Shown one piece after another: positions 23,869 to 33,285 of a stretch of DNA of 64,000 bases. The notes below the pieces were generated by a model. That model was not told the origin of the DNA and did not search any database. It saw only the letters and a program-made list of their open reading frames with translations. The position numbers and the translations under genes were made by a program. Each line of letters starts with the position of its first letter. The stretch's first letter is position 1. The stretch is from Streptomyces albidoflavus (GTDB taxonomy: Bacteria > Actinomycetota > Actinomycetes > Streptomycetales > Streptomycetaceae): contig NZ_JOII01000010.1 in assembly GCF_000719955.1 (NCBI RefSeq), positions 62,001 to 126,000 of the forward strand, written 5' to 3'.

Positions 23869-26091
23869 CTACAGCTCCTTGATGCGGACGTCGCGGTACG
23901 AGACGACGTCGGTGACGCCGTGGACCTGGAGGCCGATGTAGCCGGAGGCGTAGCGCCGGCCGTCGGTGCCCGGGTCGTCGTCCCGCGGCGGGTTGAAGGA
24001 CTGCCCGCCGGTGTTGTCGAACTCGTTGATCAGGGTGCCGTTTCGGTAGATCTCGTAGTGCTGCCCGGTCACCTTGATCTCGTAGTCGTTCCAGGTGCCC
24101 TTCGGGGTCACCCCGGCGCCGCCGAGGCCGACCCGGTCGAAGCCGTAGACCGAGCCCGACTTGTACATGTCGCCGTCGGGGCGGTCCAGGATCTGGAGTT
24201 CATGGCCGTACTTGATGGCCACCCACTCCGGGCGGGACTCCTCCGGGTGGTCGTAGGGGTGGGGGAAGCGGGCGAAGACACCCGCGTTGGCGTTGCCGCC
24301 CTCGGGCGCGTCGTCCCGCCACTGGAGCTTCAGCGAGAAGTCGTCGTACTTGCGCTCGGGGAACCACAGCATCCCCATGCCCTCGACCTCGGTGGAGCTG
24401 GTCATCGAGCCGTCCTCGTTCAGGACGAAGGCGCCGCCGCCGGCCTGCTCCCACTGGGCGAAGGACTTCTCGGTGCCGTCGAAGAGCTTGCGGTAGCCCT
24501 CGGTCTGGCCGGGCTTGCCGATGCCGGAGGCCTTGGCGGCCTGCCGGATCTGGCGGGTCTCCCGCTTGTCGATGACGCCTTCCTTGCCGAGCGCGGTCAG
24601 GACCGTCTCGACGTGCTTGAGGAAGAGGGCGTTGGAGGACCACTCACGCTCGTCCTCGATCCGCTCGTTGATCCGGCAGCGGTTGTTGGTGATCCGGTTG
24701 GGGACGCCGCTGTCCTCGTCGCCGACGAAGACGGTCTCCCGCTCGTCCAGCTCCGCGCACGGCGGGGCCGGGACGTCGCCGCCGATCACCGAGAACGACA
24801 CCTGGCGGGCCTCGGAGGTGTTGCCCGCCTTGTCGCTCGCCCGGTAGGCGACGGTGTGCCGGCCGACCCGGTCGACGACGACCGCGTCCGCGTAGGCGAG
24901 GTAGGGCCCGCCGTCCAGCGAGTACTCGACCTTGTCGACGCCCGACTCCTCGTCGGTCGCCTTCACCGTGACCGTGGCCTTGCCGAGGTAGGCCCCGGCG
25001 GAGTTGCGGTCGCCGGTCAGGGCGGCCGAGACCTCCGGCGCCGTGGTGTCCTCGGCCGGCTGCTCCACCACGGTGAACTCGGTGGTCTGCGCCTCGGAGC
25101 GGTTGCCCGCCTTGTCGGTGGCGCGGTAGCGGAACTGGTGCTCGCCCACCTCGTGCACCATCACGGGCGCCTCGTACGCCTGCCAGGCGCCGTCCGCGCC
25201 CAGCGCGTACTCGATGGTGTTGACGCCCGAGCCGGTGTCGGAGGCGGTCACGGTGACCGTCGCCATGCCGACGTAGGCGCCGTCCGCGTCCTGGTCCCCG
25301 GCGACGGTCGCCGAGGTCTCGGGCGGGTCGGTGTCGTCGGTGTCCGGAGCGGCCACCGTGAACTCGGCGCTCTTCTCCTCCGACTGGTTGCCGGCCTTGT
25401 CGGTGGCGCGGTAGCGGATCACGTGGTCGCCGACCTCGTTCACCACGACCGGCTCCGCGTACGGCTCCCAGGCGCCGTCGGCGCCCCGGGCGAACTCGAC
25501 CGTGTCGACGCCCGAGCCCTCGTCCTTCGCGTCCAGCGAGACGGTGGCGCTGCCGACGTAGTCCCCGTCGGCGTTCTGCTGGCCGTCGACCGAGGCGGTG
25601 ACCTCGGGGGCGGTGGTGTCGTCCCCGCCGCCGCCGTCCTCGCTCACCACGAGGGTGCCCTGCATCTGCCCGTGGCCGGGAATGGTGCAGTGGTAGCGGT
25701 AGGTGCCCGGGGTGAGCACCACCTCGGCGGTGTGCTTGCCGCCGTTGGCGTCGGAGGGGTTGGCGAGGATGTTGAGCTGGACGTCGCTGTTGTAGTCCGG
25801 GTTGCCGGTGTCGAAGGTCAGCGTGTGCGGCATCGACGTGGTGTTGCCGGTCGCCTCGCTGTTCTCGAAGACGATCGTGGTGGGCCCGGGGGCCGCGGTG
25901 GTGGGCGCCGACGCGTACTTGTCGATGTCGTTGCCCGCGGTCCAGGTGAGCGTCTGCTCGGCCGCCGCCTTCGGGTCGCCGCCGCCGATCTCGCCGGCCG
26001 CCGCCGGGGCGGTCAGCCCCAGCAGCATCAGCAGCGCCGCGATCAGCGCGGTGCCCACGCGCGGGGGTCCGCCCCGCCGTGTCCTTCTCAT
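23869..26091 (-). CDS. Secreted multidomain protein: cupredoxin, three Ig-like repeats, DUF1080 (3-keto-disaccharide hydrolase) domain
   Basis: This 740-residue exported protein has a signal peptide (MRRTRRGG, then TALIAALLMLLGLTAPAAAG). Next is a blue-copper domain with ligands MPHTLTF (His) and YHCTIPGHGQMQG (Cys, His, Met; about 85-155). Three near-identical Ig-like repeats follow, each with SGVDTVEF-, SGVNTIEY- or SGVDKVEY-type strands and YRATDKAGN. A helical segment with two cysteines comes next, then a DUF1080 lectin-like domain (KLFDGTEKSFAQW, then SGYIGLQVHG). DUF1080 members act on 3-keto-glycosides. The ATG overlaps the upstream stop (TGATG). I infer an electron-carrying copper domain tethered to a sugar-processing domain. 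Confidence 0.9.
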   Translation of the reverse strand: MRRTRRGGPPRVGTALIAALLMLLGLTAPAAAGEIGGGDPKAAAEQTLTWTAGNDIDKYASAPTTAAPGPTTIVFENSEATGNTTSMPHTLTFDTGNPDYNSDVQLNILANPSDANGGKHTAEVVLTPGTYRYHCTIPGHGQMQGTLVVSEDGGGGDDTTAPEVTASVDGQQNADGDYVGSATVSLDAKDEGSGVDTVEFARGADGAWEPYAEPVVVNEVGDHVIRYRATDKAGNQSEEKSAEFTVAAPDTDDTDPPETSATVAGDQDADGAYVGMATVTVTASDTGSGVNTIEYALGADGAWQAYEAPVMVHEVGEHQFRYRATDKAGNRSEAQTTEFTVVEQPAEDTTAPEVSAALTGDRNSAGAYLGKATVTVKATDEESGVDKVEYSLDGGPYLAYADAVVVDRVGRHTVAYRASDKAGNTSEARQVSFSVIGGDVPAPPCAELDERETVFVGDEDSGVPNRITNNRCRINERIEDEREWSSNALFLKHVETVLTALGKEGVIDKRETRQIRQAAKASGIGKPGQTEGYRKLFDGTEKSFAQWEQAGGGAFVLNEDGSMTSSTEVEGMGMLWFPERKYDDFSLKLQWRDDAPEGGNANAGVFARFPHPYDHPEESRPEWVAIKYGHELQILDRPDGDMYKSGSVYGFDRVGLGGAGVTPKGTWNDYEIKVTGQHYEIYRNGTLINEFDNTGGQSFNPPRDDDPGTDGRRYASGYIGLQVHGVTDVVSYRDVRIKEL

Positions 26092-28628
26092 CACTTCCCC
26101 TTCCCGGCCAGGTCGCCGGCGGCCGGGGTGGGCCCGCCGCCGGTGTAGGTCACGCGCCACAGCGCCGACTTGTCGTCCGAGGTGAAGAAGCCGCGGCCGT
26201 AGTCGAGGACGTACAGGGCACCGTCCGGACCGAACTTCCAGTCCATGAGGTTCCTGATGCCGTTCTCCCCGACGGGCACGATCTTCTTCAGCGACTCGGC
26301 GTGCACCGGCAGTCCGCCCTTGCCGACCGTCTTCGGGTCGGTGAGCACGGCGTGCCGCGGCTGGTCGGCGTCGTAGAGGTCGCCGACGAACCACTTGCCG
26401 TCCCAGTACGCGGGCCACTTGACGTCCGAGTCGCTGTCGGCGTCGAAGCGGTAGAGCGGGCCGTTCATCGCGGCCTGCCCGCCGCCCTTGAGCCAGGGCA
26501 GCCGGAAGAACTGCTCGTCCTTGTCGTAGGAGGGCACCCCGTTCTCGTCACGCGGGAAGTCGGGGCCGCCGCCGTCGGGCGAGTACCAGATGGTGTTGCC
26601 CGTCACCGGCGGCAGGTTGACCAGGCCGTCGTTGTTGGGCGACTCGTTCTTCGGGGCGTCGCAGTCGTACCAGTCGAGCGGCTTGGTCGGGTCGGGCAGG
26701 TTGCGGTCCCGGTAGGGCTGCTTGTTGCCCATGCAGTACGGCCAGCCGTGGTTGCCGGGGCCGGTGATGGCGGCGAAGGTGTCGTACTTGGCCGGGCCCC
26801 AGGTGGTGGAGGGCGCGCCGGCGTCCGGGCCGACCCAGCCCGCGTAGAGCGTGTCGGTCTTCTTGTCGATCGCGATCCGGGCCGGGTTGCGCACGCCCAT
26901 CACGTAGATCTCGCCGCGCGTCTTGCCGCCGCCCTCGTCCGGCTCGTCACCCGTGAAGAGGTTGCCCTTGGGCAGCGAGTACGTGCCGTCGTCCTCGGGG
27001 TGGATGCGGAGGATCTTGCCGTTGAGGTTGTTGGTGTTGCCCGAGGTGCGGCGGGCGTCGGCGAAGGAGAGGCCCTTGAAGTTCGGCTCCGGGTTGTTGC
27101 CCGAGTAACCGTCGGTGAACTGGCTGGAGTTGGTGTCACCGGTGGCGATATACAGGTTGTCGTCCGAGTCCCAGGCCATGCCGCCGCCCGCGTGGCAGCA
27201 GCTGTGGATCTGGACGGGCCAGTCCAGCAGCACCTTCTCGGAGTCGAGGTCCAGCTTGCCGGTGGACTCGTCGAAGGTGAAGCGCGAGACGCGCCGCTCG
27301 CCGACGTGCTTGTCCCGGTCGATCTCCGAGTGCGGGGTGTAGTGCAGGTAGACCCAGCCGTTGTCCTCGAACTTCGGGTCCAGCTCGATGCCGAGCAGCC
27401 CCTCCTCGTTCTTGACCAGTTCCTCGCCGCCGCCCTTGTTGCCGAAGACGGTCAGCGAGGCGGCGAGGCTCACCTCGTCGGTCTTCGGGTCCCAGACGTG
27501 GACCTGTCCCTGGCCCTTGCCGACGTTCGGGTCGTTCCAGTCGGTGACGACAGGCTGCGAGGAGTCGGCGCCGCCGCGGCCGATGTAGAAGACCCGGCCG
27601 TCCTTGGCGGTGACCAGGCCGTGCGGCTCGCCGATCTGGTCGTTCTTCCCGGGCTGGTTGGGCTCGGTGAGCCGTTCGGCCTTGTAGTTGGCGTCGATGG
27701 ACGCCTTGCAGTCGGCCTGGGTCAGGCGCGCGGTCCACATCAGGGCGCCGCGCAGGTGGTCGCGGAAGTCCGCCTCGGCGAAGCTCTCGGCGGTACCGCC
27801 CATCGCGGTGTAGAAGGAGCGTCCGCCGTCGTAGTCGCGGCACCAGGAGACCGGGTGGTCGGCGCCGTTGGCCCCCTCACCGGGGGTGTAGGTGGCCTCC
27901 CGGACCCGGGCGATCGTGTGGACCTTGCCCGAAGGGTTCTCCTTCCAGTTCAGCCACTTGTCGGGACGCTTCCACTCCAGCGGCAGGCTCTTGGTCGCCG
28001 GGTGGACGCGGTCGCCGACCTCCACGGTGGCCCGCTGCGCCTTGGCGCCGCTGCCCGCGGTGGGCCGCGCGCCGATCAGCTCGCCGAACCACGAGGAGTA
28101 CGGCTCGGTGCGGGCCGCGTCGTGGATGCCGAGGAAGCCGCCGCCCGCCTCGACGTACGCCTCCAGGCCCGCCTCCTGCTCCGCGTCGAGGATGTCCCCG
28201 CCACCGGTGAGGAAGACGATGGCGTGGTAGCGGCCGAGCTTGCGCTCGTTGGTGAAGACCGAGGCGTTCGAGCTGGCCTCGGTGGTGAAGCGCTCCTCGG
28301 CCGGGCCGGAGTTGCCGATCTTCTCGATGGCCTCGATGCCCGCGTCCACGTTGGGCGCCTCGGCGCCGGTGGAGCCGTGGAAGACCAGGACACGCGTCTC
28401 GGCTCCGCCCGGCGGGGACGGCAGCGACATCGTTGTCCCCGCCGGCTCGTCGGGGAACGGCCGCGCGCTGGCCGTCCCGCCGGAGAGCATGCCGGTCAGC
28501 AGCGCGCCCGAGACCACGGCCACGGCCGCGGTACGGCCGGCGGCGGATCTGCCGGCCCGTGCTCCGGAGCCCCGTGGCTCCGGTGTCCCGCCTGGTGTGC
28601 CGGGTCGCCGATGCGGTAGCAACCGCAT
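26091..28628 (-). CDS. Secreted ThuA domain fused to PQQ-type sugar dehydrogenase (glucose/sorbosone dehydrogenase-like)
   Basis: This 845-residue protein has a long Arg-rich signal peptide (membrane core [19 protein letters not shown]). A ThuA-like domain (about 75-290: [29 protein letters not shown]) is followed by a six-bladed beta-propeller dehydrogenase (about 310-840: [32 protein letters not shown] with the probable catalytic His, [22 protein letters not shown]). ThuA belongs to a family linked to 3-keto-trehalose metabolism; the propeller would oxidise a sugar outside the cell using PQQ. ATG 28628 is preferred over GTG 28640 because GAGGGG then lies at a usable distance. It is the first gene of the operon, divergent from the laccase. 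Confidence 0.9.
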   Translation of the reverse strand: MRLLPHRRPGTPGGTPEPRGSGARAGRSAAGRTAAVAVVSGALLTGMLSGGTASARPFPDEPAGTTMSLPSPPGGAETRVLVFHGSTGAEAPNVDAGIEAIEKIGNSGPAEERFTTEASSNASVFTNERKLGRYHAIVFLTGGGDILDAEQEAGLEAYVEAGGGFLGIHDAARTEPYSSWFGELIGARPTAGSGAKAQRATVEVGDRVHPATKSLPLEWKRPDKWLNWKENPSGKVHTIARVREATYTPGEGANGADHPVSWCRDYDGGRSFYTAMGGTAESFAEADFRDHLRGALMWTARLTQADCKASIDANYKAERLTEPNQPGKNDQIGEPHGLVTAKDGRVFYIGRGGADSSQPVVTDWNDPNVGKGQGQVHVWDPKTDEVSLAASLTVFGNKGGGEELVKNEEGLLGIELDPKFEDNGWVYLHYTPHSEIDRDKHVGERRVSRFTFDESTGKLDLDSEKVLLDWPVQIHSCCHAGGGMAWDSDDNLYIATGDTNSSQFTDGYSGNNPEPNFKGLSFADARRTSGNTNNLNGKILRIHPEDDGTYSLPKGNLFTGDEPDEGGGKTRGEIYVMGVRNPARIAIDKKTDTLYAGWVGPDAGAPSTTWGPAKYDTFAAITGPGNHGWPYCMGNKQPYRDRNLPDPTKPLDWYDCDAPKNESPNNDGLVNLPPVTGNTIWYSPDGGGPDFPRDENGVPSYDKDEQFFRLPWLKGGGQAAMNGPLYRFDADSDSDVKWPAYWDGKWFVGDLYDADQPRHAVLTDPKTVGKGGLPVHAESLKKIVPVGENGIRNLMDWKFGPDGALYVLDYGRGFFTSDDKSALWRVTYTGGGPTPAAGDLAGKGK

Positions 28629-28839
28629 GTGTTCACCCACCCCTCATCGGTCACAGGAAACAGCGCGGATGAAGCTAGACCTCTTTTCGCGAGTCGCCAA
28701 GGTCTATAACCGGAATCGATCGAACTTTGTCCTGAGTGTGGATAAACCAAGGGCGCGCCGATACCGTGTGGCCGTCGTCGGAGCCCCAGACGCACCGTCG
28801 GCCCGCCCAACACCCCCACGTTTCCGAGGAGTTCAGGCG

Positions 28840-29934
28840 ATGAGCGAGGCGAACGGGTCCATCGGCAGGCGTGGCTTCCACCGCGGCCTCCTGGCAGGAG
28901 GAGCGGTCCTCGCCACCGGTGGTCTGACATCGATGTCGCAGTCCTCGGCCGCGGCGGACACCCCGCCGAAGACCGCACCGGCCGGCGGCGAGGTCAAGCA
29001 CCTCACCATGTACTGCGAGAAGATGGCCGACGGCATGACCGGCTACGGCCTGGAGAAGGGCAAGCCCTCCATCCCCGGCCCGCTGATCGAGCTGAACGAG
29101 GGCGACACCCTCCACATCGAGTTCCACAACCTCCTCGACGTGGACGCCAGCCTCCACGCGCACGGCGTCGACTACGAGATCAGCAGCGACGGCACCCGTC
29201 AGAGCAACAGCCACGTGGAACCGGGCGGCAGCCGCACCTACACCTGGCGCACCCACGCCCCGGGCCGCCGCAAGGACGGCACCTGGCGGCCCGGCAGCGC
29301 CGGTTACTGGAACTACCACGACCACGTCGTCGGCACCGACCACGGCACCGGCGGTCTGCGGCAGGGGCTCTACGGCGGGCTCATCGTCCGGCGCAAGGGC
29401 GACATCCTGCCCGACAAGACCTTCCAGATCGTCTTCAACGACATGACGGTCAACAACAAGCCCGGCCACGAGAGCCCCAACTTCGAGGCCACGGTGGGCG
29501 ACCGGATCGAGGTCCTGTCGATCACGCACGGCGAGTTCTACCACACCTTCCACATGCACGGTCACCGCTGGGCCGACAACCGCACCGGCCTGCTGACCGG
29601 CCCCGACGACCCCAGCCCGGTCATCGACAACAAGATCACCGGACCCGCCGACTCCTTCGGCTTCCAGTTCATCGCCGGCGAGGGCGTCGGCGCGGGCGCC
29701 TGGATGTACCACTGCCACGTCCAGAGCCACTCCGACATGGGCATGGCCGGCCTCTTCCTCATCGCCAAGGCCGACGGCACCATCCCCGGCTACGACCCGG
29801 ACGCGCCCCACCACACGGCGCCGAAGAAGTCCTCCAAGGAAGCCGCCGAGGAGAAGAAGGCCGCCGAGAAGAAGGGCGAGGCCCAGTCCGGCAAGAGCAG
29901 CCAGGCGGAGTCCGGCGACCACGCGCACCACTGA
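28840..29934 (+). CDS. Two-domain small laccase (multicopper oxidase), Tat-exported
   Basis: This 364-residue enzyme starts with a Tat signal ([17 protein letters not shown]). All copper-ligand motifs are present: [24 protein letters not shown] and [12 protein letters not shown] (type 1 Cys, His and Met). The two-cupredoxin size matches the Streptomyces small laccase that works as a trimer. It would oxidise phenols or another electron donor and reduce O2 to water. The C-terminus has a Lys/Glu/Ala-rich tail followed by a His-rich end (DHAHH). GAGGAG precedes ATG 28840. Its divergence from the PQQ-dehydrogenase operon suggests a shared extracellular redox role, which is inferred. Confidence 0.94.
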   Translation: MSEANGSIGRRGFHRGLLAGGAVLATGGLTSMSQSSAAADTPPKTAPAGGEVKHLTMYCEKMADGMTGYGLEKGKPSIPGPLIELNEGDTLHIEFHNLLDVDASLHAHGVDYEISSDGTRQSNSHVEPGGSRTYTWRTHAPGRRKDGTWRPGSAGYWNYHDHVVGTDHGTGGLRQGLYGGLIVRRKGDILPDKTFQIVFNDMTVNNKPGHESPNFEATVGDRIEVLSITHGEFYHTFHMHGHRWADNRTGLLTGPDDPSPVIDNKITGPADSFGFQFIAGEGVGAGAWMYHCHVQSHSDMGMAGLFLIAKADGTIPGYDPDAPHHTAPKKSSKEAAEEKKAAEKKGEAQSGKSSQAESGDHAHH

Positions 29935-30012
29935 CCCGGCCCCCTTCCTGGGCACGCGGCGTACGCTGACCGGCGAACCTCTCCCGTCCGCCGTCCCGCA
30001 GGAGCGCCCGCC

Positions 30013-31059
30013 GTGCCCGTACCGCCCGCCACCCCCCGCCCGACCCTGGAGGCCGTCGCGGCCCGGGCGGGGGTGAGCCGGGCGACCGTCTCCCGCGTCG
30101 TCAACGGCGGCGCGGGCGTCACGGAGCAGCTCGCCGCCCGGGTCCGGCGGGCGGTGGACGAACTGGGCTACGTCCCCAACCGGGCCGCCCGCGCCCTGGT
30201 GACCCGGCGCCACGACGCCGTCGCCGTCGTCATCGCCGAGCCGGAGACCCGGGTCTTCACCGACCCGTTCTTCGCCCTCCAGTTGCGCGGCATCAGTGAG
30301 GAGCTGACGGCGCGCGACGCTCAGTTGGTCCTCATGCTGACCCGTGGCGACGAGGACAGCGAACGGGTCGGCCGCTACCTGGCCGGCGGCCACGTCGACG
30401 GCGCCCTGGTCTTCTCCGTCCACCTCGACGACCCGCTGCCCGGCCTGGTCCGCCGCACGGGGCTGCCCGCCGTCTTCGGCGGCCGTCCGGGCGACCCGGC
30501 CGCCACCCCGTACGTGGACTGCGACAACCGGGGCGGGGCGCGCGCCGCCGTCCGCCACCTGGCCTCGCTCGGGCGGCGCCGGATCGCCCACATCAGCGGG
30601 CCCCTCGACCAGACCTCGGCGGTCGACCGGCTCGACGGCTGGCGGGACATCACCGGGGCGGCGGGGGCGGGTCTCGACAACGCCCCCGACCTGCTCGCCT
30701 CCGGCGACTTCACCCCCGAGGGCGGGGCCCGGGCGATGAGCACCCTGCTGGAGCGCCGCCCCGACCTGGACGCGGTCTTCGCCGCCTCCGACCTGACCGC
30801 CTCGGGGGCGCTGTGGACCCTGCGCGGCGCCGGGCTCCGGGTGCCCGAGGACGTCGCGGTGGTCGGCTTCGACGATCTGCGCACCGTCGCGCAGCACACC
30901 GACCCGCCGCTGACCACGGTCCGTCAGGACATCGAGGAGATGGGCCGGCTGATGGCGCGCAGCCTGCTGGACGCCGGTGAGGGCGTGGACCGCCCCGACA
31001 GCGCCGCCCCGGACGGGATCGTCCTGCCCACCACCCTGGTCCGGCGCGCCAGCGCGTGA
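30013..31059 (+). CDS. LacI family transcriptional regulator
   Basis: This 348-residue protein has the LacI headpiece (TLEAVAARAGVSRATVSRVV, residues 11-30; then VPNRAARALV hinge) and a periplasmic-binding-protein-like sugar-sensing domain (FTDPFFALQLRGI, VVGFDDLRTVAQHTDPPLTTV). The GTG start at 30013 has AGGAGCG upstream. It follows the laccase gene by 78 bases and converges on the GH64 glucanase gene. A LacI-type palindrome lies upstream of that glucanase gene (32476-32489), so repression of glucan degradation with an oligosaccharide inducer is a reasonable inference. Confidence 0.93.
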   Translation: MPVPPATPRPTLEAVAARAGVSRATVSRVVNGGAGVTEQLAARVRRAVDELGYVPNRAARALVTRRHDAVAVVIAEPETRVFTDPFFALQLRGISEELTARDAQLVLMLTRGDEDSERVGRYLAGGHVDGALVFSVHLDDPLPGLVRRTGLPAVFGGRPGDPAATPYVDCDNRGGARAAVRHLASLGRRRIAHISGPLDQTSAVDRLDGWRDITGAAGAGLDNAPDLLASGDFTPEGGARAMSTLLERRPDLDAVFAASDLTASGALWTLRGAGLRVPEDVAVVGFDDLRTVAQHTDPPLTTVRQDIEEMGRLMARSLLDAGEGVDRPDSAAPDGIVLPTTLVRRASA

Positions 31060-31092
31060 GCGCCCGGGCGCGGCCACCTCGAAGAGGGACCG

Positions 31093-31109
31093 CACCCGGG
31101 CGCCGGGTG
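31093..31109. terminator. Short hairpin between convergent LacI and GH64 genes
   Basis: CACCCGG-GCG-CCGGGTG forms a 7-bp stem in the 62-base gap between two converging genes; it could terminate both directions. Confidence 0.45.
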
Positions 31110-31121
31110 GTACCGCAGGGC

Positions 31122-32354
31122 TCAGGCGCCGACCCGCACGGTGAACCGCACCGGGTTGTCGTCGTGCGCCGCGCCGGAGACGTCGGGCTCCCCGTCCGGG
31201 CGCACGTCGTCGTAGGGGAAGGCGTACCCGATGGGGGAGTTGGCGTGGACCACGCGCGACCAGTGGTTGGTGACCGGGTCGCGGTAGTAGTCGTCCGCGC
31301 CGCCGCCCGGCTGGTCCGGGTGGGTCAGCAGGGTGCTGCGGTTGAAGCCGGCGGCGAGCCGGGCCAGCAGCCCCTTCTTCTCGTCCGAGTCGTTCGGGTC
31401 GTTGGTGAACGGGCCGTGGTCGCAGGTGAAGATGTCCCGCGAGACGGGCCGGACGAACTCGTGGCCGCCGTTGAAGGTCAGCACGTCACCCTGGACCCGG
31501 CCGGTGAAGACACCCCGGCCGCCCTGGAGGTCGATCTTCAGGTCCTCGTTCGCGTACTTCTCCCAGACCTGGTCGATGTACGGCTCCCAGACGTCCTTGA
31601 ACGGCATCTTGTCCGGCTCGCCGAACCACGGCGCCATGATGGCCTGCGGCGAGACCACCCGGAGCACCTTGCCGTCGTCGCCGCGGATGACCAGCTGGTC
31701 CCAGGGCTGTCCGTCGGCCTGGGCCTGCGCCTCCAGGTCGGCGGCGATCCGGTCCACGGCGCCGTCGGGCATCGGGGCGACGTCGTGCGTCCCGTCGCCC
31801 TCCAGGGTGATGCCGATCGGCAGGGCGGTGACCAGGTCGACGTAGCTGATGTTCGAGTAGAGCTGCGTGGTGTTGAAGGTGAACTCGCAGAACGACCAGA
31901 TACGCCCGTAGTTCGGGTCGTCCGGCGAGGCGAAGGCGGGCTCCACCAGGGACGGGCCCGGGTTGAGGTAGAAGTCCAGGGTGTCGTCGCGGACGAAGTA
32001 CACCCGGGAGCCGTACATCTGCGGCAGCGTCAGCACCAGCGGGTCGGAGCCGGCGGACGGCAGCGGGATCGCGCAGTCGGCGGGCAGCGGGGTGTTGGGC
32101 TCGGCGGGGGAGTCCGGGCGGAAGACGCTGCCGTCGGCGCGGAGGATGATCCAGCGGTCCGTGGCCAGCTCGCGCCCGGTCACGTAGGCGTTGACCTGGC
32201 CGGACAACGAGGTGTTCTCCAGTGCCAGTTCGCAGGTCTCCGGCGCCGCGGCCCCGGACCGGGTGGTGGCGGAGGAGAGCTGCGGGACACCGATGACGGC
32301 GGCGGCTCCGGCCGCGCCCGCGACACCGGTGAGGAACACTCTGCGTGAGATCAC
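31122..32354 (-). CDS. Secreted glycoside hydrolase family 64 beta-1,3-glucanase
   Basis: This 410-residue exported enzyme has a Tat-like signal (ISRRVFLTGVAGAAGAAAVIG). The rest matches the GH64 laminaripentaose-producing beta-1,3-glucanases, with a thaumatin-like beta barrel: VNAYVTGRELATDRWIILRA, then QMYGSRVYFVRDDTL, FCEFTFNTTQLYSNISYVD, FNGGHEFVRPVSRDIFTCDH (each fragment within 20 residues). It would cut fungal or algal beta-1,3-glucan. GTG 32354 follows a full AGGAGG site at ideal spacing, which settles the start. Only the catalytic domain is present; no carbohydrate-binding module is seen. A LacI-type palindrome lies 122-135 bases upstream. Confidence 0.93.
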   Translation of the reverse strand: MISRRVFLTGVAGAAGAAAVIGVPQLSSATTRSGAAAPETCELALENTSLSGQVNAYVTGRELATDRWIILRADGSVFRPDSPAEPNTPLPADCAIPLPSAGSDPLVLTLPQMYGSRVYFVRDDTLDFYLNPGPSLVEPAFASPDDPNYGRIWSFCEFTFNTTQLYSNISYVDLVTALPIGITLEGDGTHDVAPMPDGAVDRIAADLEAQAQADGQPWDQLVIRGDDGKVLRVVSPQAIMAPWFGEPDKMPFKDVWEPYIDQVWEKYANEDLKIDLQGGRGVFTGRVQGDVLTFNGGHEFVRPVSRDIFTCDHGPFTNDPNDSDEKKGLLARLAAGFNRSTLLTHPDQPGGGADDYYRDPVTNHWSRVVHANSPIGYAFPYDDVRPDGEPDVSGAAHDDNPVRFTVRVGA

Positions 32355-32475
32355 GGAAGCCTCCTGGCTCTGTGCGTGTGGGGGTACGCCGCAGGGCCGT
32401 GGGAGGAGTGGGGGGTGGCCGCTGCGGCTGGCCCCCACTGTTGCGGGGTGGAATGAACGCGTCAAGGGATGGGGT

Positions 32476-32489
32476 TGAGAGCGCTCTCA
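32476..32489. promoter_or_regulatory. LacI-family operator-like palindrome upstream of the GH64 glucanase gene
   Basis: TGAGAGCGCTCTCA is a perfect 14-bp palindrome with the central CG step and GAGCGCTC core seen in Streptomyces LacI/CebR-type operators. It is the only such site I noticed in the window. The LacI regulator encoded at 30013-31059 is the likely binder. Confidence 0.7.
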
Positions 32490-32705
32490 GATTTTCCGAA
32501 CGGCTGAAAGTTGTTGGTGCGCGGGAAGGGGGAGGCGCGGGGGCCGACGCTGTCCGGAGGGCCCGCCCCGGGCCCGGGGCGGGTTCCGCGCCCGGGGCGG
32601 GCGGGCGTCCGCCACGCGCCCTCACGGCGGCCCGCGCGGCGGTGGCTTCCGGGCCGGGGCGCCGCTCGCGTCCCCTTTGCCCACACCCTCTGGCCCGGCG
32701 CTGCC

Positions 32706-33144
32706 TCAGGAGGCCCCGGCGGGCTCAACTCCCGGCGTGAGCAGGCGTTTCAGGTGTGCGCCGGAGGTGTCCCAGGTCCCGGAACGCCCGGCCCGGTGCC
32801 GCCCTTGCCGGCCCGTCGACGCGCCCTGTGCGGTGGTCGGCACCCGCACCACCGCCGCCGCGATCGCGTCGACGTCCCGGCCGTCGACGACGATGCCCGT
32901 GCGGCCGTCGAGCACCGCGTCCGGGGCCCCACCGGAGTCGCCGACGACCACGGGCAGGCCGCTCGCCGCCGCCTCCCGACAGTCGATTCCCGGCCCTTCG
33001 GCCTCCGGGCCGGCGCGGCGGGTGCGGCAGGGCATGGTGAAGGCGTCGCGGCCGCGTGGAAATCGGGTGTCCATGCGTGCGCGACCCGCCCACGAAGACC
33101 ACCGAGCCTCGCTGAACACGCTCTGGCTGCCCGTCCCCGTCCAC
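32706..33144 (-). pseudogene. Relic of a family 4 glycosyltransferase (mannosyltransferase-like), truncated and frameshifted
   Basis: Three frames read in succession give a GT4 C-terminal half. The first is VVFVG, the second GRVAHAWTPDFHAAA, and the third DAFTMPCRTRRAGPEAEG, then EAAASGLPVVVGDSGGAPDA and TGIVVDGRDVDAIAAAVV, ending near WDTSGAHLKRLLTPG. At least two single-base shifts separate these frames (near 33080 and 33040), and the N-terminal acceptor domain is missing. Family 4 enzymes carry MPCRTR and E-x7-E-like segments in this region; here the second segment is altered (IDCREAAASG). It has no plausible start, so it is a decayed gene. The original may have been a PimB-like mannosyltransferase. 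Confidence 0.8.
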
Positions 33145-33285
33145 CTGCGCGGCGAGCGGGACCGAGCGGCCCGCTCCCGTTCGGCGCCTCCCGGGCGGCG
33201 TCCTCGGCGCCCCGGTGCCAGACTCGCACCAGGACCACGCGAGGGGCCCGGTGACGACGGAGGGGCCCGACGAAGGAGCTCATCC

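Noticed and set aside
28240..28839. Upstream extension of the small laccase
   Set aside because: The in-frame upstream part is the reverse of the ThuA gene and lacks coding signal; the Tat motif needs ATG 28840.
30013..31059. LacI protein as regulator of the laccase and dehydrogenase genes
   Set aside because: Position would allow it, but no matching palindrome is visible in 28629-28839.
32562..32601. CCCGCCCCGGG/CCCGGGGCGGG palindrome and repeat
   Set aside because: Extreme GC content makes such pairing likely by chance and it lies at no gene end.
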